Below, piece after piece: positions 53,388 to 62,307 of a stretch of DNA of 64,000 nt. The notes below the pieces were generated by a model that was given only the letters and a program-made list of their open reading frames with translations, did no database searches and was not told the DNA's origin. Position 1 is the stretch's first letter; each line of letters starts with the position of its first letter. The stretch comes from Pelagivirga sediminicola. Lineage in GTDB: Bacteria; Pseudomonadota; Alphaproteobacteria; Rhodobacterales; Rhodobacteraceae. The position numbers were made by a program, and so were the translations under genes. Where the stretch lies: contig NZ_QCYH01000002.1 in NCBI RefSeq assembly GCF_003072125.1, positions 434,001-498,000 of the forward strand. Direction: 5' to 3'.

Positions 53388-53729
53388 TCAGACCCGCTCG
53401 ACCGCGATCAGATCGCCGGTGTGAAAGGCAAGATGGCCCTTGATGCGATCCACCTCCGGATTGGGTGCCTCATAGCACCATGCAGCGTTTTCGATCGTGC
53501 GGCTTTTGGTGACGATCGAAAAATAGCTGGCCGTGCCCTTGGCCGGGCAGACGGTGCTGTGCGCGCTGGGATCGAGAAAGGCCATCGCGATATCGGCGCG
53601 GGGGAAATAGATCACTGGCGCGCGGCCCTCTTCGGCCAGCTCCAGTGCGTTGCGGCTTTCGCCGATGACGGCGCCGCCGGCACGGACGGTCCATGTTCCG
53701 GCGGCCTCGCTGATGGTGATATCGGTCAT
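53388..53729 (-). CDS. DUF427 domain protein
   Basis: A compact 113-residue protein matching DUF427: V-I-Y-F-P-R-A-D-I near residue 39, then S-T-V-C-P-A-K-G-T-A-S-Y-F near residue 58 and A-W-C-Y-E-A-P near residue 83. Function unknown. Single gene, convergent with the ClC gene and separated by the repeat; it lies 77 bases after the aminopeptidase gene and may be the distal gene of the cob run. Confidence 0.85.
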   Translation of the reverse strand: MTDITISEAAGTWTVRAGGAVIGESRNALELAEEGRAPVIYFPRADIAMAFLDPSAHSTVCPAKGTASYFSIVTKSRTIENAAWCYEAPNPEVDRIKGHLAFHTGDLIAVERV

Positions 53730-53806
53730 AGGGGTGCCTTTCGTTGATCGTGGCGGCCAGAATGGCGCGTTTTCGGAGTTTTTACCAGCGCGATGTCGCG
53801 CCCGGC

Positions 53807-55594
53807 TTACAGCGGCTCGGTCGCCTGCGCGAGCCAGGCGGCCGCGTCCGGGCCAAGGCGCGGCGTGACCTTTTCGCGGCAGGCGGCGTGATAGCCGTTG
53901 AGCCAGTCGATTTCGGCCCTGCTCATCATCGTCTTGTCGATCAGGCGCCTGTCGATGGGCACGAAATTCAGCGTCTCGAAACTGAGCTTGTCCTCGGCGC
54001 CGTCGGCCTTTTGCACGACGATCAGGTTCTCGATGCGGATGCCGAAATGCCCCTCACGGTAATAGCCGGGCTCGTTCGACAGGATCATGCCGGGGGCGAG
54101 CGTCACCTCGCTGGCGCGGCTGATGCGCTGCGGGCCCTCATGCACGCACATGTAGACGCCGACGCCGTGGCCGGTACCATGGGCATAGTCCTGATCGGCC
54201 AGCCACAGCGGATAGCGCGCGATGGCGTCGATGTCGCGGCCCGCAATGCCCTTGGGAAAACGCAGGCGGCTGATGGCGATCATGCCTTGCAGCACGCGGG
54301 TGAAGGCCGCGCGCTCATCCTCGCCAACCGCGCCCATGGGCAGCGTGCGGGTGATGTCGGTCGTGCCGTCCAGATATTGCCCGCCGCCGTCCAGCACCAG
54401 CAGATCGCCATCGGTCAGCGTGCGGTTCGACGTCTCGGACACGCGGTAATGCGGCAGCGCGCCGTGGGGGCCGGCGCCCGCGATGGTCTCAAAGCTGATA
54501 TCCAGCAGCTTGCCGGTGTCGCGGCGCGCCTGTTCCAGCCGTTTCACCACGTCGATCTCGGTGATCGTGCCGGGAGCTTGCTGGTCATACCACGTCAGGA
54601 ATTCGCAAAGCGCCGCGCCGTCGCGCAGATGCGCCTCGCGCGTGGCTGCGATCTCGCCCTTCGTCTTGCAGGCCTTGGGCAGGATGCAGGGATCGGCGGC
54701 GAAGGCGGGGGTGATGCCCGCCTCTTCCAGCACGGTGACGATGGCCACCGGAACGCTCGCCGGATCGACGCGCACGGGGCTGAGCAGGATCGTGAGCGCG
54801 GCGACAAAGCCGGTATCGGGATGCGCGCTGACGCCGTCCTCGGTGCAGTTCGGCGGCAGATCGTCCAGCTTGGCGGGATGCGTGTAAAGCTCGACCCGCG
54901 CATCGTCATGCAGCACGGCAAAGGCTTGCGGGATCGGGTTGCGCGGGATGTCCGAGCCGCGGATGTTCAGCAGCCACGCGATGCTGTCGGGCAGCGTCAG
55001 GATGGCGGCGCGGTGGCCTGCCTTGCGCAGGGTTTCGGCCAGTTCGACGCGTTTTTCGGCGCTGGTCTTGCCGGCCAGATCGTCGGGATAGGCGGTGATC
55101 GCGCCGCTCGGCGGGGCAGGGCGATCCTGCCAGATGGCGTCGATCAGGTTGTCATGGGCCACGGGCGCGATGTTCGAGCCCTCCAGCGCCTCGGCCAGAT
55201 CGGCGATCTCCTTGTGCGTGTGCAGCCAAGGATCAAAGCCCAGCCTGCCGCCGCCCGGCAGCGCCTCCTTCAGCCAATCCGCCAGCTTGGTTTCGGGCCA
55301 GTCAACGGGCTGAAACGCCTCCGCGTCGGTCTGCACGCGGATCTGGCTGCGATAGCGGCCATCGACGAAAACGCCCGCCCGGCCCGCGGTGATGGCGGCA
55401 AAGCCCGCCGAGCCGGTGAAGCCGGTGAGCCATGCCAGCCGCTCGTCGCCCGGCGCCACGTATTCGCCCTGATGCACGTCCGCGCGGGGTACCAGCCAGC
55501 CGTCCAGATCGGCGCCCGTCATTTCGGCGCGCAAATCGGCGAGGCGGGGCGGACCCTGTTCGGGGCGCGCCTTTTCGGAGAACGTTTGAAACAT
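53807..55594 (-). CDS. Xaa-Pro aminopeptidase (aminopeptidase P, M24 family)
   Basis: Cleaves N-terminal residues from X-Pro peptides using two metal ions, in the cytoplasm. It has 595 residues in three parts: two creatinase-like N-terminal domains and a pita-bread catalytic domain from about residue 310, with ligands in L-D-G-G-G-Q-Y near 409, the T-D-I-T-R-T segment near 419, the G-T-G-H-G-V-G histidine near 486, and E-P-G-Y-Y near 520. This is the long eukaryote-like form. Its ATG overlaps the cobT stop (TGATG), so it is translated in that operon. Confidence 0.92.
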   Translation of the reverse strand: MFQTFSEKARPEQGPPRLADLRAEMTGADLDGWLVPRADVHQGEYVAPGDERLAWLTGFTGSAGFAAITAGRAGVFVDGRYRSQIRVQTDAEAFQPVDWPETKLADWLKEALPGGGRLGFDPWLHTHKEIADLAEALEGSNIAPVAHDNLIDAIWQDRPAPPSGAITAYPDDLAGKTSAEKRVELAETLRKAGHRAAILTLPDSIAWLLNIRGSDIPRNPIPQAFAVLHDDARVELYTHPAKLDDLPPNCTEDGVSAHPDTGFVAALTILLSPVRVDPASVPVAIVTVLEEAGITPAFAADPCILPKACKTKGEIAATREAHLRDGAALCEFLTWYDQQAPGTITEIDVVKRLEQARRDTGKLLDISFETIAGAGPHGALPHYRVSETSNRTLTDGDLLVLDGGGQYLDGTTDITRTLPMGAVGEDERAAFTRVLQGMIAISRLRFPKGIAGRDIDAIARYPLWLADQDYAHGTGHGVGVYMCVHEGPQRISRASEVTLAPGMILSNEPGYYREGHFGIRIENLIVVQKADGAEDKLSFETLNFVPIDRRLIDKTMMSRAEIDWLNGYHAACREKVTPRLGPDAAAWLAQATEPL

Positions 55595-57468
55595 CAGGAA
55601 ACCTTTCGTATGCCCATCACGCGGGCGCGCGCGCGCGGATCCTTGTCGAAGAGCGCGGCCAGCTGCTCGGTCATCGCGCCGGCCAGCTGATCGACATCCG
55701 TGATCGTCACCGCGCGGTCGTAATAGCGCGTGACGTCATGGCCTATGCCGATCGCCAGAAGCTCGACCGCCTTGCGTTTCTCGACCATGCCGATCACGTC
55801 GCGCAGGTGCTTTTCAAGATAGTTGGCGGGATTGACGCTGAGCGTGCTGTCATCGACGGGGGCGCCATCGGAGATCACCATCAGGATCTTGCGCGCCTCG
55901 CGCCGCGACATCATCCGCCGATGCGCCCATTCCAGCGCCTCGCCGTCGATATTCTCCTTGAGCAGCCCTTCCTTCATCATCAGGCCGAGGTTCTGGCGCG
56001 TGCGCCGCATCGGCGAGTCGGCGGATTTGTAGATGATGTGGCGCAGGTCATTGAGCCGCCCGGGCAGTTGCGGGCGCCCTTCGCCCAGCCACGCCTCGCG
56101 GCTCTGGCCGCCCTTCCAGGCGCGGGTGGTGAAGCCGAGGATTTCGACCTTGACGTTGCAACGCTCCAGCGTGCGCGCGAGGACATCGGCGCAGATCGCA
56201 GCGATGCTGATCGGGCGGCCGCGCATGGAGCCGGAATTGTCCAGCAGCAGCGTCACGACCGTGTCGCGAAACTCGGTATCCTTCTCGACCTTGAAGCTGA
56301 GCGGCGTCGTCGGGCTGGCCACGATGCGGGCAAGGCGGCCGGCATCCAGGATGCCTTCCTCGCGGTCGAATTCCCAGCTGCGGCTCTGCTGCGCCTGCAG
56401 GCGGCGCTGCAGCTTGTTGGCAAGGCGGCTGACGGCGCCCTTCAGCGGCTCAAGCTGCTGGTCGAGATAGGCGCGCAGGCGCTCCAGCTCGACCGGTTCG
56501 GCCAGATCCTCGGCGTGGATTTCCTCATCGAATTCAGTGGTATAGACCTGATAGTTCGGGTCCGCATCCGAGATGGGCTGGGGCGCGGGCGGCTCCATCG
56601 GGGCGTCGCCTTCGGGCAGGTCGGCCTCTTCGCCGGCCTCCTGATCGGCCATGTCGTCCATGCTGACCTGCGCCTGGGACGCGTCCTGTTGGTCCTCCTG
56701 GCTTTGCTCGGCGTCGGCCTCGGCGTCGTCGGTATCGTCCTGATCCTGGCCGGCGCTGTCGGGCTCTTCCTCGCCGGTTTCCTCCTCGGCCTGATCGTCC
56801 TGCTCGTCATCCTCGGCGTCCGGATCATCGCCCAGCTGATCGCCATATCCCAGATCCTCGATCACCTTGCGCGCGAATTTGGCAAAGGCGGATTGGTCGG
56901 CCAGCGTCTCCTGCAGGTTTTCCAGCGTCTCGCCGGCCTCGCCCTCGATGAAGCCGCGCCAAAGCTCCATGACGTTCTGCGCGCCTTCGGGCAGGGGGCG
57001 GCCGGTGGCAAGATGGCGGACAAGATAACCGGCGGCCGCGTGAAGCGGTGCATCGGCCGGATCGGTGATCTGCGCATAGCCCAGACGCGCGGCCTCGGCG
57101 GCGATCTTGGCGTCGATATTGCTGGCCGTGCCGGGCATCGCGCGCGCGCCCACCGCCTCGCAACGCGCCGTCTCCATCGCCTCGTAGATGTCGCGGGCCA
57201 TGGCGCCGGGGGGGACGTATTTCGCGTGGGTCTTGTTGTCGTGATACTTGTGCCGCATCGCCAGCGCATCGGCGGTGCCGCGCGCGTGCAGCACCTCGTC
57301 GCGGGTCATGCGGCGGCTGATCTGGGGCAGGCGCATGGACTCGCCCGACACGCCCGAGGGATCGACCGAGTAGCTGACATTCAGATCCCGGTCGCCCGAC
57401 AGGACCTTGGTCGCCTCGGCGAGGGCCTTCTTGAACGGATCGGCGGGATTGTCGGTGGGTTTTTTCAT
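55594..57468 (-). CDS. cobT: Cobaltochelatase subunit CobT
   Basis: With CobS and CobN it inserts cobalt into hydrogenobyrinic acid a,c-diamide in aerobic B12 synthesis. It has an N-terminal CobT domain, a highly acidic Asp/Glu/Gln-rich middle (about 210-310) and a C-terminal von Willebrand factor A domain whose MIDAS starts at Asp410 in L-L-D-N-S-G-S-M. At 624 residues it is the usual length. cobS is 76 bases upstream; cobN is not in the window. CobT works as a hexameric ring with CobS, on the model of BchI/BchD. Confidence 0.95.
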   Translation of the reverse strand: MKKPTDNPADPFKKALAEATKVLSGDRDLNVSYSVDPSGVSGESMRLPQISRRMTRDEVLHARGTADALAMRHKYHDNKTHAKYVPPGAMARDIYEAMETARCEAVGARAMPGTASNIDAKIAAEAARLGYAQITDPADAPLHAAAGYLVRHLATGRPLPEGAQNVMELWRGFIEGEAGETLENLQETLADQSAFAKFARKVIEDLGYGDQLGDDPDAEDDEQDDQAEEETGEEEPDSAGQDQDDTDDAEADAEQSQEDQQDASQAQVSMDDMADQEAGEEADLPEGDAPMEPPAPQPISDADPNYQVYTTEFDEEIHAEDLAEPVELERLRAYLDQQLEPLKGAVSRLANKLQRRLQAQQSRSWEFDREEGILDAGRLARIVASPTTPLSFKVEKDTEFRDTVVTLLLDNSGSMRGRPISIAAICADVLARTLERCNVKVEILGFTTRAWKGGQSREAWLGEGRPQLPGRLNDLRHIIYKSADSPMRRTRQNLGLMMKEGLLKENIDGEALEWAHRRMMSRREARKILMVISDGAPVDDSTLSVNPANYLEKHLRDVIGMVEKRKAVELLAIGIGHDVTRYYDRAVTITDVDQLAGAMTEQLAALFDKDPRARARVMGIRKVS

Positions 57469-57544
57469 GTGCTTGCTCCAACGCGGCTGGGCCTTTGAGC
57501 GTTTATGTCGCCGCGCCGGGCAGAGGTCCGGCGCGGCAGGGCGA

Positions 57545-58531
57545 TCACGCCATGCTCACGCTCGCCGCGCTCTCCGGCAGTTCCTCGTCAAAGCAGCGCT
57601 GATAGAATTCGGCGACCGTCTGGCGCTCCAGCTCGTCGCATTTGTTCAGGAAGGTCAGGCGGAAGGCATAGCCGACGTCGCGGAATATGCTGGCGTTTTG
57701 CGCCCATGCGATGACGGTCCGCGGCGACATCACGGTGCTGAGCTCACCATTCATGAAGGCCGTGCGCGACAGGTCGGCGACGGTCACCATCTGGCTGATG
57801 GTCTTGCGGCCTTTGGCGGTGTTGTAGGTGGGGTTCTTGGACAGCACGATCGCCACCTCGGCGTCATGGCTGAGATAGTTGAGCGTCGCGACAAGGCTCC
57901 AGCGGTCCATCTGGCCCTGGTTGATCTGCTGCGTGCCATGATAAAGCCCGGTCGTGTCGCCAAGGCCGACGGTGTTGGCGGTCGCAAAGAGGCGGAAATA
58001 GGGGTTCGGCGTGATCACCTGGTTCTGGTCCAGCAGCGTCAGCTTGCCGTCCGCCTCCAGCACCCGCTGGATCACGAACATCACGTCGGCGCGGCCCGCG
58101 TCATATTCGTCAAACACGATCGCGGTGGGATTGCGCAGGGCCCAGGGCAGGATTCCTTCATGAAATTCAGTGACCTGCACGCCGTCCTTCAACTTGATCG
58201 CATCCTTGCCGATCAGGTCGATCCGGCTGATGTGACTGTCAAGGTTGACGCGCACGCAGGGCCAGTTGAGGCGGCTTGCCACCTGCTCGATATGGGTCGA
58301 CTTGCCGGTGCCGTGATAGCCCTGGATCATCACGCGGCGGTTGTGGGCAAAGCCCGCAAGGATCGCCAGCGTCGTGTCGCGGTCGAACTTGTAGGTGCTG
58401 TCATTGTCGGGCACACGCTCGGTCCGCTCGGCAAAGCCCTTGATATGCATGTCGCTTTCGATGCCGAACACCTCGCGCACATCGATGTCTTCGGTCGGTT
58501 TCGCGTGCGGGTCAATCATGCCGTCGGCCAT
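57545..58531 (-). CDS. cobS: Cobaltochelatase subunit CobS (AAA+ ATPase)
   Basis: AAA+ motor of the aerobic cobaltochelatase. Walker A is G-Y-H-G-T-G-K-S-T near residue 71, Walker B is I-V-F-D-E-Y-D near residue 135, and sensor 1 is in L-F-A-T-A-N-T near residue 179. The ATG at 58531 with GAGG eight bases before it gives 328 residues; the ATG at 58555 is less likely. It forms an operon with cobT and the aminopeptidase. Confidence 0.95.
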   Translation of the reverse strand: MADGMIDPHAKPTEDIDVREVFGIESDMHIKGFAERTERVPDNDSTYKFDRDTTLAILAGFAHNRRVMIQGYHGTGKSTHIEQVASRLNWPCVRVNLDSHISRIDLIGKDAIKLKDGVQVTEFHEGILPWALRNPTAIVFDEYDAGRADVMFVIQRVLEADGKLTLLDQNQVITPNPYFRLFATANTVGLGDTTGLYHGTQQINQGQMDRWSLVATLNYLSHDAEVAIVLSKNPTYNTAKGRKTISQMVTVADLSRTAFMNGELSTVMSPRTVIAWAQNASIFRDVGYAFRLTFLNKCDELERQTVAEFYQRCFDEELPESAASVSMA

Positions 58532-58693
58532 ATGGAGGTCCTCAATTCGCATCAATCAGGTCGTCTTGTGGTGCAACATATCGCTGGCAAGGGCAAGGGA
58601 AAGGGAAAGAATTGCTGGCCTTGCCCGCGGTGCCTCCTGTAGCGTGCAACAAAGCGCCGCACCCGGCCGGCCCTGGACAGTTGCGAGCACGCC

Positions 58694-59233
58694 TTGACCC
58701 ATGACGATCTGGAACAGTTGATTGCCCGCACCGCCATGGGCGAGCGTTCGGCGTTCGGCGATCTTTACGCGGGCACATCGGCGAAACTTTTCGGCATCTG
58801 CCTGCGTGTCTTGGACGACCGGGCCGAGGCCGAGGAGGTGGCGCAGGAGGTCTATGTCAAGATATGGCGCCATGCGGATCGCTACCGCGTCAACGGGCTC
58901 AGCCCGATGACATGGCTGATCACCATCGCGCGCAATACCGCCATCGACCGGCTGCGCCGCCGCCGCGAGGCGCAGCCCGGCCTCGACGTGGCCGAGACGC
59001 TGGCCGATCCGGCCCCCGGTCCCGAGGCGATGGCGGTGCAGGGCGGCGAGCGCGCGCATCTGGCCGCCTGCCTTGGCGAGCTGAACGCAAACCGCGCCGA
59101 GGCGGTGCGCCGCGCCTATCTGCTGGGCGAGACCTATGCCGATCTGGCCGCCCGGTTCGACGTGCCGCTGAACACGATGCGCACATGGCTGCGACGCAGC
59201 CTCTTGCAACTGAAGGAGTGTCTGACGCGATGA
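58694..59233 (+). CDS. ECF-type RNA polymerase sigma factor (SigK-like)
   Basis: Extracytoplasmic-function sigma factor of 179 residues with region 2 (F-G-D-L-Y-A-G-T-S-A-K-L-F-G-I to about residue 95, R-N-T-A-I-D-R-L-R-R-R) and region 4 (Y-A-D-L-A-A-R-F-D-V-P-L-N-T-M-R-T-W-L-R-R). It is of the SigK/SigL kind paired with RskA-type anti-sigma factors. The start is TTG at 58694; the first in-frame ATG, at 58736, would cut into region 2. Its stop overlaps the anti-sigma start (ATGA). It may control the fasciclin gene. Confidence 0.92.
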   Translation: MTHDDLEQLIARTAMGERSAFGDLYAGTSAKLFGICLRVLDDRAEAEEVAQEVYVKIWRHADRYRVNGLSPMTWLITIARNTAIDRLRRRREAQPGLDVAETLADPAPGPEAMAVQGGERAHLAACLGELNANRAEAVRRAYLLGETYADLAARFDVPLNTMRTWLRRSLLQLKECLTR

Positions 59234-59934
59234 CCGGCCAGCCGCCATATGACGAGGATGCGGACCGCGTTCTTGCGGGCGAATACGCGCTCGGCCTGCT
59301 GTCGCCCGAGGATGCGGCGCTGTTCGAGGCGCGCATGCAGCGGCTGCCGCATGTGCGCGCGCTGTACGCGGCATGGGCCGAGGATCTGGCACGTCTGACC
59401 GACGACATCCCCGAGGCGGCGCCGCCCGCCGAACTGAAGCCGCGTATCGACGCCGATCTGTTCGGCGCTGCGCCGACGCCGCGGCGCCCCTTCGCGGGCT
59501 GGCGCGGCTTTGGCTGGCTGGTGGGCGGCGCGGTGGCGGCCGCGCTGGCGCTGCTCTTGGCGGTCAATACCGGCCTGCTGGATCCGCAGGGCGGCGCGCC
59601 GGAACAGGCGGCCGCGACGATCGCCGCCGAGGACGGCTCGCTGGTGCTGCTGGCGCGGTATGACGCGGCGGCCGGGCGGCTTCTGGTCGAGCGGCAGACA
59701 GGCACGGCCCCGGCTGGCCGCGTGCTGGAACTGTGGCTGATCGCGGGCGACAATGCGCCGGTGTCGCTGGGCGTGTTGCCGCCGGAGGGCGCGGCGCAGG
59801 TGCCCATCGGCGCCGATCTGGGCGCGCAGATGCCCGGCGGGCTTCTGGCCGTCTCGGAAGAGCCGCCGGGCGGATCGCCCACGGGCGCGCCCACCGGCGC
59901 GGTTCTGGCAAGCGGCGTCATCTCGCCGGTTTGA
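59230..59934 (+). CDS. Anti-sigma factor, RskA family
   Basis: Membrane-anchored anti-sigma factor of 234 residues. The N-terminal cytoplasmic part (about 1-88, with E-Y-A-L-G-L-L-S-P-E-D-A and F-E-A-R-M near the start) binds the sigma factor; a single membrane helix lies near 93-115 and the periplasmic RskA domain follows (V-L-E-L-W-L-I near residue 166). No CHCC zinc motif is seen. The ATG overlaps the sigma stop, so the two are made in coupled amounts. Signal is unknown; in relatives, site-specific proteolysis releases sigma. Confidence 0.88.
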   Translation: MTGQPPYDEDADRVLAGEYALGLLSPEDAALFEARMQRLPHVRALYAAWAEDLARLTDDIPEAAPPAELKPRIDADLFGAAPTPRRPFAGWRGFGWLVGGAVAAALALLLAVNTGLLDPQGGAPEQAAATIAAEDGSLVLLARYDAAAGRLLVERQTGTAPAGRVLELWLIAGDNAPVSLGVLPPEGAAQVPIGADLGAQMPGGLLAVSEEPPGGSPTGAPTGAVLASGVISPV

Positions 59935-59978
59935 GCGGGGCCGCGCAGATTTTTTTACCGCGCGTCTGAAACTCGGCA

Positions 59979-60007
59979 GGGGAATGGTCCGTGTCTTGTA
60001 GGGTCTG
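59979..60007 (+). promoter_or_regulatory. Putative ECF sigma promoter of the fasciclin gene
   Basis: GGGGAAT (59979-59985) and GGGTCTG (60001-60007): the GGAAT block and GTCT are 17 bases apart, the ECF pattern (GGAAC-type -35, GTC-type -10). It lies 40 bases before the fasciclin start and directly after the sigma/anti-sigma pair. Confidence 0.5.
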
Positions 60008-60043
60008 CAGGCAAACCCGCCTGCACAATCCGAGGAGAGACAC

Positions 60044-60595
60044 ATGACCTTTCAAAAGACACTGATCGCCACCGCAGCCGCGCTTCTGGCCACTGCCGCC
60101 CATGCCGAGAACCCGATGGTCGGCGGCGCCGCGATGTATGCGGACAAGAACATCATCGAGAATGCCGTGAACTCGGCCGATCATGAAACTCTGGTCGCCG
60201 CCGTCAAGGCCGCGGGCCTTGTCGAGACGCTGTCGGGCGAGGGGCCGTTCACCGTTTTCGCCCCCACCGATGATGCGTTTGCGAAACTGCCCGACGGCAC
60301 CGTCGAGAACCTGCTGAAGCCGGAAAATAAGGACCAGCTGACCCAGATCCTGACCTGCCACGTGGTCGGCGCGGATGCGATGTCTGGCGCCATCATGGGC
60401 ATGATCGACGATGATGGCGGCGCGCATGTCGTGCCCACGCTCGGCGGCTGCAACCTGAACGCGACCTATGACGGCGGCACGATCATGCTGGAGGATGAGC
60501 AGGGCCAGACGATCAACGTCACCATCGCCGATGTCGATCAGTCGAACGGCGTGATCCATGTCGTCGACACCGTGATCCTTCCCGCGGCGGAATAG
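60044..60595 (+). CDS. Fasciclin (FAS1) domain secreted protein
   Basis: A 183-residue exported protein with one FAS1 domain after a signal peptide (about 1-22, ending T-A-A-H-A). FAS1 marks are the G-P-F-T-V-F-A-P-T-D-D-A-F-A block near residue 66 and the C-terminal N-G-V-I-H-V-V-D-T-V-I-L-P. FAS1 proteins function in adhesion or cell-surface stability. GAGGAG is before the ATG. An ECF-type promoter and the preceding sigma/anti-sigma genes suggest that this is their main target, as in the mycobacterial SigK-MPT70/MPT83 arrangement. Confidence 0.92.
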   Translation: MTFQKTLIATAAALLATAAHAENPMVGGAAMYADKNIIENAVNSADHETLVAAVKAAGLVETLSGEGPFTVFAPTDDAFAKLPDGTVENLLKPENKDQLTQILTCHVVGADAMSGAIMGMIDDDGGAHVVPTLGGCNLNATYDGGTIMLEDEQGQTINVTIADVDQSNGVIHVVDTVILPAAE

Positions 60596-60626
60596 GCGCG
60601 CAATCCTGCACACGATCAGGTGAGAT

Positions 60627-60658
60627 CGCGGGCCCGGCCCTTGCCGGACGGGCCCGCG
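60627..60658. terminator. Strong hairpin after the fasciclin gene
   Basis: Perfect 10-base stem CGCGGGCCCG (60627-60636) / CGGGCCCGCG (60649-60658), 12-base loop. There is no T run, so a terminator is only inferred. Confidence 0.5.
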
Positions 60659-60721
60659 GAATTCACATTAAAGCCAATCGCGCGTGCCACGGGCACCGCG
60701 CACCGCAAGAGGAGCGATATC

Positions 60722-61204
60722 ATGGACAGACGACATTTCTTTACTGGCGCCGCAATCGCCGCGGGCTCTGCCGCGATCTTCGGGCGGATGGGCGTCCCGG
60801 CGCGCGCCGAAGGCACCTTCGAGGTGACCCGCACCGAGGCCGAATGGCGGGAGATGCTGAGCGAGATGGAATATGCCGTCATGCGCGAGGAAGCGACCGA
60901 GCGCGCCGGATCCTCGCCGCTGGACAAGAATTACGCGGACGGCACCTATCTGTGCCGCGGCTGCGATCTGCCGCTCTATTCGTCCGAGACGAAATATGAC
61001 AGCGGCACCGGCTGGCCCAGCTTCTGGCAGGCCAAGGACGGCGCGATCGGCACCAAGGAGGACCGCTCGTTCTTTTCGGTGCGCACCGAATGTCACTGCA
61101 GCCGCTGCGGCAGCCATCTGGGCCATATCTTCGACGACGGCCCCGAGCCGACGGGCAAGCGGCACTGCCTGAACGGTGTCAGCCTGAAATTCGCCGCCGC
61201 CTGA
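60722..61204 (+). CDS. msrB: Peptide-methionine (R)-S-oxide reductase with Tat signal
   Basis: Reduces methionine-R-sulfoxide in oxidised proteins. It opens with a Tat-type leader, M-D-R-R-H-F-F-T-G-A, followed by a hydrophobic stretch and A-R-A near residue 29, so it is predicted to be exported folded to the periplasm. The MsrB domain (about 32-158) has zinc pairs C-R-G-C near residue 78 and C-S-R-C near residue 124 and the catalytic Cys in R-H-C-L-N-G-V near residue 148. GAGGAG lies seven bases before the ATG. Tat export fits a metal-bearing enzyme. It precedes the OsmC and copper-protein genes. Confidence 0.93.
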   Translation: MDRRHFFTGAAIAAGSAAIFGRMGVPARAEGTFEVTRTEAEWREMLSEMEYAVMREEATERAGSSPLDKNYADGTYLCRGCDLPLYSSETKYDSGTGWPSFWQAKDGAIGTKEDRSFFSVRTECHCSRCGSHLGHIFDDGPEPTGKRHCLNGVSLKFAAA

Positions 61205-61229
61205 TCCCGCATTCGGAATGCAACCAAAG

Positions 61230-61278
61230 AGGCCGCCCGCGCGTTTTGCCATCAGTGGCCGCGAAGGCGGCCTTTTTC
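61230..61278 (+). terminator. Terminator after msrB
   Basis: Stem AGGCCGCC (61230-61237) / GGCGGCCT (61266-61273) with a 28-base loop, then TTTTC. Confidence 0.65.
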
Positions 61279-61306
61279 TGTTTCGCAATTTGCCAAGGAG
61301 GCCATC

Positions 61307-61729
61307 ATGCAACGCAAGGGATCCGCAGTCTGGAAAGGCGATCTGAAGACCGGCAAGGGTCATGTGAGCACCGAAAGCGGCGCGCTCAAGGACAATGCCT
61401 ATGGGTTCAACACCCGGTTCGAGGATACGCCCGGCACCAACCCCGAAGAGCTGGTCGGCGCCGCGCATGCCAGCTGCTATGCCATGGCGATGTCGCTGAG
61501 TCTGGGCGAGAAGGACCTGAAAGCCGATGAGATCAACGCCGCCGCCAAGGTGACGCTGTCGGAGGTCGATGGCGGCTTTGCCGTGACCAAGGTGCATCTG
61601 GATGTCACGGCCAAGATTCCCGGCATCAGCGAGGACGACTTTCAGAAAGTCGCCGAAGCGACCAAGAAGAACTGCCCGATCTCCAAGCTCTTGACGGCAG
61701 ATATCACGCTGGACGCCAAGCTGCTTTGA
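61307..61729 (+). CDS. OsmC family peroxidase-like protein
   Basis: Thiol-dependent hydroperoxide reductase family, 140 residues. The first redox cysteine is in A-A-H-A-S-C-Y-A-M-A near residue 57, and the second in K-K-N-C-P-I-S-K near residue 122, the OsmC/Ohr pair. The sequence F-N-T-R-F-E, G-T-N-P-E-E-L-V-G is the OsmC rather than the Ohr form. AAGGAGG precedes the ATG. It sits after msrB, a shared oxidative-stress theme, but has its own terminator on each side. Confidence 0.93.
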   Translation: MQRKGSAVWKGDLKTGKGHVSTESGALKDNAYGFNTRFEDTPGTNPEELVGAAHASCYAMAMSLSLGEKDLKADEINAAAKVTLSEVDGGFAVTKVHLDVTAKIPGISEDDFQKVAEATKKNCPISKLLTADITLDAKLL

Positions 61730-61755
61730 TGGCTCGGTCAACTCTGTGAATGGCG

Positions 61756-61784
61756 CCCGCCGGATCGCTCCGGCGGGTGTTTTC
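61756..61784 (+). terminator. Rho-independent terminator of the OsmC gene
   Basis: Perfect 8-base stem CCCGCCGG (61756-61763) / CCGGCGGG (61770-61777), six-base loop, then TGTTTTC. It separates osmC from the convergent DUF411 gene. Confidence 0.85.
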
Positions 61785-61804
61785 CTGCGCGCGTCGTGCG
61801 GCGG

Positions 61805-62263
61805 TCACTGTCCGGCGCGATAGAACACCTGACCCGCGCCCGCGGTGCCGCCAAACGCGATGACATCGAATTGCGCGTTCGGATCGTCGCCCATGCCGGG
61901 CGACCCGGCGGGCATGCCCGGCACCGCGATGCCGGTGATGTCGGGCTTCACGGTCAACAGCTTTTCGACCGCCGCCAGCGGCACATGCCCTTCGACGACA
62001 TAATCGCCCACGCGGGTGGAATGGCACGAGCTAAGCTCCGGCGGCACGCCATGGGCGCGCTTGGTGCCCGCATAATCCATGTTCTCGATGATTTCGACGT
62101 CGTAGCCGTCCTTGCTGGCCAGATCGGCCCAGGCGCTGCAGCAGCCGCAATTGGGCGTCTTGGTGACGATCATCGAGGCAAGCGGGCCTTCAGCATGGAC
62201 CGCCGCCGGGGCCGACAGGAAAAAGGGGGCCGCAAGCGCGGCGATGAGCAGGGAAGATTTCAT
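61805..62263 (-). CDS. DUF411 family periplasmic metal-binding protein
   Basis: A 152-residue exported protein with a signal peptide (about 1-24). The mature part starts with the DUF411 segment T-K-T-P-N-C-G-C-C, a likely metal site with three cysteines, and later has a H-G-V-P-x-E-L-x-S-C-H motif. DUF411 proteins often sit in copper-resistance loci. GGAG lies before the ATG. The upstream gene on the same strand also has a His/Met/Cys segment, supporting a copper role. Confidence 0.85.
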   Translation of the reverse strand: MKSSLLIAALAAPFFLSAPAAVHAEGPLASMIVTKTPNCGCCSAWADLASKDGYDVEIIENMDYAGTKRAHGVPPELSSCHSTRVGDYVVEGHVPLAAVEKLLTVKPDITGIAVPGMPAGSPGMGDDPNAQFDVIAFGGTAGAGQVFYRAGQ

Positions 62264-62307
62264 GGGATCGCTCCGTTCGGGAAAGGGTGTGAAAACGTGA
62301 TCTGACG

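Noticed and set aside
58532..58693. Cobalamin riboswitch upstream of cobS
   Set aside because: No B12 box (GCC-x-x-CTG type) or long structured leader is visible, and the run starts close behind its ribosome binding site.
61756..61784. Terminator as part of the interspersed repeat
   Set aside because: It has a GC stem but no AGGATATTT or GCAAGAAGAA core nearby.
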